DNA of 64,000 bases from Protopterus annectens (taxonomy: Eukaryota > Chordata > Ceratodontiformes > Protopteridae): positions 1,206,363,827 through 1,206,427,826 of the forward strand of contig NC_056727.1 in the NCBI RefSeq assembly GCF_019279795.1. Reading direction: 5' to 3'. The translations under genes and the position numbers were made by a program. Below are positions 50,771-64,000 of the stretch, piece after piece. Numbering within the stretch: the first letter of the stretch is position 1; each line of letters starts with the position of its first letter. The notes beneath the pieces were generated by a model. That model was given only the letters and a program-made list of their open reading frames with translations. It was not told where the DNA came from and searched no databases.

Positions 50771-51111
50771 CTTCTTCTGGCTTTTCCCGGTTAGGGGTCG
50801 CCACAGTGGATCATCTGTCCACTCATGATTGGCAGTGGAGTTTTACAGTGTCGAGTTGCCAGCCCAGCACCCAACCTTCCACAGAAGGCACACACATGCA
50901 CACACTCACACCTAGGGCCAATTTAGAGTGTCCAATCCACCTACTGCATGTCCTTGGGATGTGGGAGGAAACCGGAACACCCAGAGGAAACCCACACAAC
51001 CACAGGGTGGACATGCAGACTCCGCACAGAAGGCACCCCAGACGAGAATCGAACCGGAGAACCTCTTGCTGTGAGGCAACAACGCTAACCGCTGCACCAC
51101 CGTGGCTGCCC
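50771..51111 (-). mobile_element. tRNA-headed SINE, subtype 1, full length
   Basis: Minus-strand copy of the 11.4 kb SINE: head GGTGGTGCAGCGGTTAGCG, box B GGTTCGATTCTC, 3' end TGGCGACCCCTAACCGGG followed by AAGAAG. The flanks CATAACCCAGGTGCA and CATAACCCATGTACA form a 15-bp TSD with two mismatches. Confidence 0.85.
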
Positions 51112-51184
51112 TCATAACCCATGTACACTGCAGAGCAGATATAGAATATAGTCAGGAGCCTGCAAGACTACCTTCTTCCTTGTA

Positions 51185-51430
51185 CATAATACATAATACA
51201 TAAGTAATCAGACAACAGGGGAAAGAAGAGAGTTTTCCATCAAAATCCCTGAACAAAATCTTAAGTAAACTGTTGTGCCAGTTAGAAGCTTTTGGAAACA
51301 CAGGCCATTGTCAAAGTCTAATACCACAGAGCTAAAATAAAATGTGTACTTCAAGCAGGACTCATACACAAGGACCTCTGAAGCACCATCTCAGCTAATC
51401 TAACATTAAGGTTCGGAAAAAGCTGCTGAA
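51185..51430 (-). mobile_element. probable tRNA-derived SINE, third family
   Basis: Second copy of the 50385-50600 family. The minus-strand tRNA-like head has TTAGCTGAGATGG (box A-like) and TATGAGTCCTG (box B-like). Confidence 0.45.
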
Positions 51431-52758
51431 AACCTGCTGCTGTTTTTATCTCTCCTGATACATACGTGATTCATATGTAAAATAACAAGAACACAGGGTA
51501 TGATTTTATTTATATTTTTATATTTTTAACTAACTTTCCACGCAAACACACATACACACATAGCCCTATGTATAGACAGACTGGGTGTGAGCTTACAGAC
51601 TGAGCTCCCTCATAGTTTAAATCTCCACAAAGATGGTAAATGTTGCTGGGATTTGGACAGCTCTCCATGATTAATAGTCAGGGCTGCAGTACAACACAAA
51701 GTGTTATTCTTTTTGTAATCCTTCACGTATTAAAGAAGTAACAGAGAGCTTTCAATCAGTTATTAGAGATGGATTTCTATGCAGCTTTAGTCATATCAAG
51801 AGGGTTACCATATTAACCTGTCTCCATTTTATGTCCTACTGCAACTCATTTAAATGTTTTCTAAATAAACTCTGAATATGGCATCCTAACAGAAAGACTA
51901 TACACCAAGGGATAAACCTTGGGTTAAGACCTTGGTGACCTGAGTGTGAAACTTTTTCTTCTAGTCATTGCAACACATTAATGTTTGTTCAGATAATCCC
52001 TAGGTTATTTATAGACATATATTCTTTGCTAAGCAGTTTCTGTACATGTAATATTATACCAGATCTGTTGTATATTCCCATAACATATGGCTGAAAATTG
52101 CTATACACAGGACAGTTTAAATGAACTAACAAGACAAGAATACAGGAATAAATGAGTGCCTTATAAACTGACAAAATGATAACATTTCATATGTCAGTAG
52201 AATTACATTTTGACCAATTGCACAACAGGATATATTCCCATAGTTAAATATATACAGAGCCATGCTGAAATGACAGAAACTATATGCAGTGATGTGATTG
52301 CTATGTACCACAGCCTGGAACATAGATAAGCTTTATCTGTACTGAAATAAAACATTGTAGTGCTGAATGGTATGAAATATCTTTAGAGTGTCTCTTTTCA
52401 TGAGTTATTTCGTTGATATTGGATCAGTCTGGCTGCATATAATAGGATTTAAGGCCCTGGTTAATGGTGTATGTGACTATACCTCTTAAAAAGGATTTTA
52501 GAAAAGGTGTTAGTAGTCTTTGGGTTTATTCCTACAATAAAACACCTGGATATGTTTTTTTTTTTTTGCTTTACATTATATTGTGGTACATTTATTTATT
52601 TGTAGGATATCATCTGTTTGCAAAGTCTTTGTTTTACTTTATGACAAACAACGGTTCCTGACAGCTGGAACAACAGGCAACAATATATTGCCCCCTCCGT
52701 GTGACAGTTCACTTTTTTTCTTGGAAATAAAGATCATGTGACAAAAGTTGCTCTCCTT
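51431..52758. other. no gene seen
   Basis: AT-rich spacer. A tRNA-like fragment may exist near 51590-51660 but is too weak to call. Confidence 0.4.
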
Positions 52759-52768
52759 TTTGACATTT

Positions 52769-53020
52769 TATTTATTTATTTAACATTTGTTGACCGGGAA
52801 TGTCCGACTAGGTTCCACAGAGCCTGTTTTCAGCGGAGGCCCGGGGAGAAATGCTCCAGATGCATGCCTTTGGAATGTGGGAGGAAACCAGAGTACCCAG
52901 AGGAAACCCACGCGAACACAGGGAGAACATGCTAACTCCACACAGAAGGCACCCCAGCCGAGAATCGAACCAGAGAACCTCTTGCTGTGAGGCGACAACG
53001 TTAACCACTGCACCACTTTT
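52769..53020 (-). mobile_element. tRNA-headed SINE, subtype 2
   Basis: Minus-strand head GTGCAGTGGTTAACGTTGTC and GGTTCGATTCTCGG; body similar to subtype 1 to about 52870, then a different 3' part (GGAGCATTTCTCCCCGGGCC) ending in an AAATGTTAAATAAATAAAT tail. Confidence 0.8.
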
Positions 53021-55269
<2,249 letters not shown>

Positions 55270-55277
55270 CATGAGCT

Positions 55278-55843
55278 CATACCTCTCAACTGTCCCGATT
55301 TTCGCAGAATGCCCAGATTTTTGCCTTATATTTTTGGTCTGTTCCTCATAAAATGTGTGGCTTTCTGGCAATTTTTTTTTAATTTATTAATTTAACATTT
55401 GTTAAGTCCAACTTGGAACAAAGCCAATAGTTAGCAGAGGCCTGGGGAGAAACGCTCCAGATGTATGTCTTTGTAACGTGGGAGAAAACTGGAGCACCTG
55501 GAAGAAACCCACACGAAAGCAGGGAAGAACTGCAGACATCACACAGAAGGTACTCCAGCCAAGAATCAAACCGGAAAACCTCTTGCTGTGAAGCGACAAT
55601 GCTACCACTGTACCACTGCACCATTCTAATCATGGAGGACTGACCTCATTAAATAATGACATACATTTGAGTTTCAGAACTCATATCCTTTAGAAAATGC
55701 ATTCTAAAACAAATCCTGTTATTATAGCAACTTTTTAAGTTTGTAAGGGCAATATTTAAAATCTGGCCTTATTGTGGGGGCTTTGTCCCCCTATTATTTC
55801 ATACTTTGTCCTGATTTCTTGTGCTAAGAGGTTGAGAGGTATG
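55278..55843 (+). mobile_element. hAT-like MITE with SINE inside
   Basis: Terminal inverted repeats CATACCTCTCAAC (55278-55290) and GTTGAGAGGTATG (55831-55843). Flanking octamers CATGAGCT (55270-55277) and TATGAGCT (55844-55851) match at seven of eight positions; 8-bp duplications are typical of hAT transposons. Non-coding, about 320 bp after removing the SINE at 55376-55622. Relative at 30862-31111. Confidence 0.75.
55376..55622 (-). mobile_element. tRNA-headed SINE, subtype 2, inside the hAT-like MITE
   Basis: Same body and tail as 52769-53020. Minus-strand head GTGGTACAGTGGTAGC and GGTTTGATTCTTGG. The MITE sequence continues on both sides. Confidence 0.8.
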
Positions 55844-55851
55844 TATGAGCT

Positions 55852-58077
55852 GTCCCACACGTAGTCATGGGTGTGCTGAATTTGTGTTCACACTATCTTG
55901 ACAATCCTGCCCCATGTCAATGCAACACCCAGAGAAACACCATGCAGAATATACCTCCACACTGATACCAGCCAAATATGTGGGTAGTCCTCCATCAGCG
56001 TTGCAATGAAACAGAGGCCTTACCAGCACTAGCCAGTGCATAGGGGTATATCATGTGTGACCTTCCAACAGCTTGCACACACATTTCTTTGCAGTTCTAG
56101 ATGGTCATACTTGAAGGTGCGAAGCACCATAAAAGTAAATTCTGCCAGGCAGAGAATGACATCCTGCTGCAGGCCATCTGTGATCATGGTTAGCAGATGC
56201 TCTGTCATGAGAGATCTGACCAGGCCTTCTATATACATGTCTGGTGGGATGTTATAGGGAATATCAATATCTTTGGTGGTCAAAACTGGAAGTATGCACA
56301 AGTCCAAAGAAGAGTCAGGGTCACAGTTCCTGACAAAGGAGTGAAGGGTCATGGGGGAGCTGCTGACAGAATCACTTATGACAGACATGCAAGAGTTCCT
56401 GCCATCTTTGTTTGGGGGATCCAGACAGTTCTGAAATCTATGGTGGGGTGATAGACATTGGTGCTGAGCTGCACATCACACTTTTAATCAGAGCCATACC
56501 TGGCTCATCTAGCACCCAGTGACCATTCCCAATATAGCTCCTCACTTATCACCTTGTCAGTTCTCCAAGTGAAGAGCTATAAAAACAAAAAAAAACAAAA
56601 AAACAAAGCAAAACAAAGGTACAGAATGAAAGAACTGAACTCCTGTACTTCTTGATTGTGCCCCCTAACACTTTGTACCTAGGGAGGCTACCCTTTTCAC
56701 CCCACCCTTGCTCTGCTACTACTGTTGTTATCCATCACTCATGCTTACATTGGATATGTCTGAAAATAAGATGCTGTCTGTGTTACCTGTCCAATTCAGG
56801 GTCATAGAATTTACAAGCAATACTTTTTTTGTTTTACAGGCACATCAGGCCGGCAGGTCCAAAGACAATCTGCCCAAAGTAAGTTGAACATTAATTCCTG
56901 TAGTACTGTGTTATATAGGAATAATTTCAGCAGACTGCAGGTATTGCAGAAGGGTTAATACTTAGACTGGGTAATGTTTTTGGTGTTTTCACTGCCACTG
57001 TGTTACTAGGGTCCTCCTCTGTAGATACAGGCTTGTCTGAAGTTGGGGAACCAACTGGCTGTGATGATGATAATAGTCAAATCCCAGCACAGCTGGGGAT
57101 CATTGTTTTAGTTGTTGACTCAGGTAATGGCTTGTGCACATACCTCTCCCCTTCCAGGTACACATTTCTAGAGTCTGTGCAACCAACCCCCCAGACCCAG
57201 GATGCCAGCTGGGTTAACACAGCTAAGCTTGACACATGAAACAACAACATAAACCCATGATGCTAACTGCTACATTAAAGTGGCATCATCTCTAGTGGCA
57301 CAGTCCTTCTTGGTTGCCACTAGCTCCACTGAGTGAGACAGTGACCTTGGAGGGCAGCATACTAGTGGCCAAATATGCCATGGGTATCATCCCATTCCTT
57401 AGCTGAGTGTCTTGAGGCTGATTTTCAGAATTTGTACAAGACCATAACATAAGGTCAGGCAGAGATCAATGAAGACATAGCTGAGTTGGTTTGTGGGTGC
57501 ATAGTCTGCATAAAGACCTGTGGAAGTTAATGTATCAGATGTGCAACATAAACATTTGGCTTAGTTGGTAAGCAATATGTGCCCTTATATGGCCACACAT
57601 CACAGCCACTGCACTTACCATGGTTTATCCACCTCTACCTTTGGTGGGAAGGCCCACAGTGGGATGGGAAAGACACTATCTAGAACTCGTATTGCACTGT
57701 ATCTAATACTGAGGACACTGTGGGGTGACATGGAGGTACATACAAATGAGGTGTTCATGCAGAGATCACTCATTACACAACTCACAGTTTCTACGTAAGG
57801 AATATTCCAGTCTATGCTTGTGCTGTAAATTATGCCTATAACCTCCCCAGGGGAAAGCACCCCTGTGGACAGAGATGCACATGGTCAGCTCATATATTTT
57901 CTGCTCTAGAAATGTTCACCAGAGACCGACACAGCACTGCATTATTTGCTGGAGCTGTGTTTCTGCACATATGCACACACAAATCTGTAGAGTCCAAAGT
58001 CACCCTGTCACAAGAAAATGGAGGCATGACACCCTTCTTGGTCAATCTTCCCAGCTTCCAAACATAGCATTACCCCC
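55852..58077. other. no gene assigned; weak minus-strand frames
   Basis: The minus-strand frame 56388-56029 (119 codons) contains DIPYNIPPDMYIEGLVRSL and a cysteine pair, and is more protein-like than most open frames here. I do not recognise it. Another minus-strand frame covers 57860-57615. These might be parts of an old transposase or host exon; neither is supported by a motif. Confidence 0.3.
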
Positions 58078-59265
<1,188 letters not shown>

Positions 59266-59270
59266 CATTA

Positions 59271-60957
<1,687 letters not shown>

Positions 60958-60962
60958 CATTA

Positions 60963-61880
60963 TATCACCATCTGCACATTGTGCAGGTTACAGTATTTCT
61001 TGGATGCTGCAATCGTGCTCATTGTGAATGGGGAATGTAGCCACTCTTCTCACAAGATTAAAAATCACACTGCAAAAACTGCTTCAGAATCCTAGGAATT
61101 TGCCGTCTCTTGTGGTGTGTTTTTTATTTGTTTTATTTTTTCCTTCCCTTCCATTTTTACCCTCATTAGTATGGTTGGCCCTTGCTTTTAAGCTTTGCTT
61201 TCTGTTTCATATTTCCTATATTTTGATTACCCTGTTCATTTGCTATTTTGTCATCTCTTTCTCCTTTTCATATACTTTTATTATACTCTCAGCATGTTCT
61301 ACTTTTTTCTCATGTAATTAGTTTCCTATACATTTTGACATTTCATCACCTTCATCCTGCACTGTTTCTTGCTGCCGTCTAGAACATTACTGCCAAGGCC
61401 CAGTTACCTCTCACATTGTTTCATATTCTCTTCTTAGCTCACAATCTAAATATTTTCTTTAGAGCTATGCTCTTGACGTGGCCTCATTAATTGCTTTTTA
61501 CTATGGAAAAGGCAACCCTGGGATTCACAAAGGCTTACTATAATGCAAAAGCCTTAACTTCATAGGTTTCCACATCACAGAAAGCCTGAGCTATCCAGAG
61601 AGCACTCTTCCACCTCTGTTTCTTAGTGGCAGTATCCAAAGCACAGACAGTGGTCTTGTTGGGAAAGCCATATGCAAATGTTGCAGTCCAGGAGAGCTGT
61701 AACTGCAATTTAGCCTGGATTTCTCCTCCGAGAAATGGCACTGGAAAGAGATTAACATGGAGGAAAAAATGAATGCTGACTTTTCATAGCATTCAACCAT
61801 TCAGCTCTGTGGAAATTGTTGTGGCTTATAGTGTGCTGACAGGTAGTTATCATGGAGCTGTGGGTGGTTGGTTTGGTGTG
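60963..61880. other. no gene seen
   Basis: A T-rich frame at 61028-61321 (plus) codes only hydrophobic low-complexity sequence. The minus strand 61741-61538 has no known domain. Confidence 0.4.
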
Positions 61881-61911
61881 TGTGGTGTGTGTGTGTGCTT
61901 GTGTGTGTGTG

Positions 61912-61977
<66 letters not shown>

Positions 61978-62019
61978 GTGCATACGAGTGTATATGTATT
62001 TTCAGAGGTATGAATGCAG

Positions 62020-62073
<54 letters not shown>

Positions 62074-62075
<2 letters not shown>

Positions 62076-62125
62076 TGTGTATATGATCTGAGGAAGACAG
62101 CAGTCGAAAGCGCTTATCGGATATC
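62074..62125 (+). ncRNA. hammerhead-like ribozyme motif, best fold in the window
   Basis: CTGAGGA (62088-62094) is followed by stem II GAC-AGCA-GTC, GAAA (62106-62109), then AGCGCT and T. Stem I forms between TGTATATGAT (62078-62087) and ATCGGATAT (62116-62124) with one mismatch. All conserved core positions fit CUGANGA...GAAA; one extra A precedes stem II. Stem III is only a 6-bp palindrome, which in PLE hammerheads favours cleavage as dimers. Confidence 0.6.
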
Positions 62126-62300
62126 TTCAAGGGACATTTTTGAGCTTTTTTATTTTTCATTCTATTTTCAAGTCAAAGTTTTATTCGTACTGGAACACTT
62201 GTGGATTTCATTGACTGGCCATCCTTGGGTGGATTTTCTGTCTTTTTTCTGCTAATATTGACTGTTTTTGTGACAGACCACCCTTAGCGTTTGGGAGTTA
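62074..62300 (+). mobile_element. PLE 3' end fragment with hammerhead-like motif
   Basis: The tail TGTGGATTTCATTGACTGG (62201-62219) matches the terminal repeat of the PLE at 25080 (TGTGGATTTAATTGACTGG). No coding part is attached. It is embedded in (TG)n. Confidence 0.65.
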
Positions 62301-62372
62301 TTTATGTGTGTGTGTGTGTGTGTGCGTGTGCATGCGAGTGCATATGTATCTTCAGAGGTATGGATGCAGCTG

Positions 62373-62504
<132 letters not shown>

Positions 62505-62505
62505 T

Positions 62506-64000
62506 GTATGTGAATGCTCGTGGGTTCACATGTGTTTGTGTATGAATTGCAGGTGCCTAAACTAGTGTGATGCAAGAGCTAGTAAGAAGAACACTAGCAT
62601 GGTCAGGTTTGATGGCACACTGTTTGATTCAGACACATGGTAATTAACCTCTAATGAGATGATTCTTTTTTCACCATTACTCTGTCTCTGAATCATGCTT
62701 AGCCAATTAGTACTGGCATCGATAATTTCTTTGAATCTCAGGGCACATCTTTTGATCTGACATTCAGTGCTTAATTTATGAAGTCTTTCAAATATATAAC
62801 ACCTTTTGGCTCTCCAACATAAATTAATAAACCTTTGTCTTGCATATTGAAATTGTACTTGGTGAATACTGTACCATTCCTTTATATTCATTTGACATAA
62901 ATTCCATTTTCATCCTACAGTTCAAAATCTTAATTATTTAATATTTTGCACACCCTTTACTATCTGTCTTTTACCATAAAAACTCTTGCTATATGTTTGA
63001 GTTATGCAACGTCTTATTTCTCAAATCTGTTATCATATGAGAAATAGCTCAAAAATGAATCCAGTCCCTTACAGCATGCACTTGTACTTTTAGTGATGAA
63101 GTCAGATTCTTACACATCTATAATCTTCATGTGGTTGCTTCATACCTCCCTCCCCAAGTAATAAATATGTGCTGTTTTCCTCATAGGTACACATCTCCCT
63201 ATTTTTTTGTTTCTGTCTTCTTCTGTTTATTGCAGTGCTTGTGTTTCCACATGTAAAAACTGTTACTACAGTTATACAGCTTGCACTCAACTTTGCTGTA
63301 TAATCTTTCCTATTGTGATTTTTGTAATGTTCCTCTTCCTGAAACCATATCATCGCATGTTCACATAACTCTTCTCTAGCTTAAGCATCGCTTCTTGGGC
63401 TACACTTTCTATTATTTTAGAAAATAATGTCTGTGGAGGACTTGCTAAAGAATCTTCTGATATCTTTAACAACTATTATGTGCATAGCCCAGCTGTTGTA
63501 TGCCTTATGTGTTTAAAATGCAGTGCCATTACTCCATCTTTTCACTGCCTTCTCTTGTCCCAGTTTATTTCACTCTTCATCAGACGAGCAGGAGGGTTGC
63601 TCTGATATTCTGGCCACATTTCCTTTCTAGGCCTTCCCTGAAAACCTGCCATATGTCTATTGGAGCTAAACTGGTCAAACTATAGTACAAAAAAAAATAA
63701 ACAAATAAATAAACAAAATAAATGTATTTCTTCAAAATGGCCTATTCTGTTCAACTGGATTTGGGAACATGGGAACATACTAACCAAGCAATCACAGGGA
63801 CCACAAGTTGCCTAGCCATATACACCTTTAAGCAAACAAACTTAAAAGTTCTTGTCACCGTTTTCAAACATTTAAACCTTCCAAATCAAGCTGGAGTGTA
63901 CGTAACTGTGGTGTAAATTTGTATCCGTCATCCACTCATCAAGACCAAACTTAAAGATAGCTAAAGCAGTACTTCATTTCATCTGTAGTGGCAACGTATT
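62506..64000. other. no gene seen
   Basis: Open frames at 62562-62891 and 63102-63353 (both minus) have no recognisable domain. No element ends were noticed. Confidence 0.4.

Noticed and set aside
61028-61321. Small membrane protein gene
   Set aside because: Hydrophobicity comes from a T-rich tract; no supporting motif or context.

Overview
The window is repeat-dense eukaryotic DNA with no recognisable intact host gene, no rRNA operon, no operon structure and no prokaryotic signal. The mix of a DIRS-like element, Penelope-like elements (PLEs), a CR1/L2-like LINE family, tRNA-headed SINEs, solo LTRs, MITEs and very long (CA)n/(TA)n tracts fits intergenic or intronic DNA of a non-mammalian vertebrate with a large genome (amphibian, lobe-finned or early-branching fish type). 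This assignment is inference; the sequence names no species.

Layout. 0.9-7.85 kb: a near-complete but decayed DIRS-like retrotransposon on the minus strand (gag-like, RT-RNase H, tyrosine recombinase) bounded by inverted repeats; its gag region is split by a solo LTR at 5161-6490. 8.35-9.86 kb: LINE copy, plus strand. 10.9-11.15 kb: PLE endonuclease scrap. 11.4-11.9 kb: nested SINEs. 12.4-14.7 kb: second solo LTR, itself carrying a 0.6 kb MITE. 15.0-16.9 kb: a related MITE, a foldback element and an array of about ten consecutive perfect or near-perfect palindromes. 19-20.2 kb: LINE copy. 21-22.6 kb: (CA)n, two foldback elements, a SINE with a target-site duplication (TSD). 25.1-27.8 kb: a PLE framed by ~340 bp inverted repeats that contain a 5S rRNA-derived segment and a hammerhead-like motif. 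29.6-30.6 kb: decayed LINE. 31.4-32.7 kb: 42-bp minisatellite with a 114-bp higher-order repeat. 33.2-35.15 kb: minus-strand LINE. 36.2-39.5 kb: third solo LTR with a LINE inside. 39.5-40.4 kb: L1/Tx1-like LINE 3' end. 42.8-44.7 kb: minus-strand LINE 5' half (ORF1 with SGNH-esterase-like domain, 13-residue tandem repeat, endonuclease). 46.2-48 kb: second PLE, minus strand. 49.5-53 kb and 55.4 kb: SINEs. 55.3-55.85 kb: hAT-like MITE containing a SINE. 59.3-61 kb: fourth solo LTR, minus strand. 61.9-62.5 kb: (TG)n arrays around a PLE tail with the best hammerhead-like fold.

The elements interact as nested insertions, so a relative chronology can be read: DIRS, then LTR inside it; LTR, then MITE or LINE inside it; MITE, then SINE inside it. 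A short SINE shares its 3' end with the local LINE family, implying that the LINE machinery mobilised it. The most unusual items are the PLE with 5S-derived terminal repeats, the serial palindrome array at 16.3-16.9 kb, and the hammerhead-like motifs at four PLE ends.
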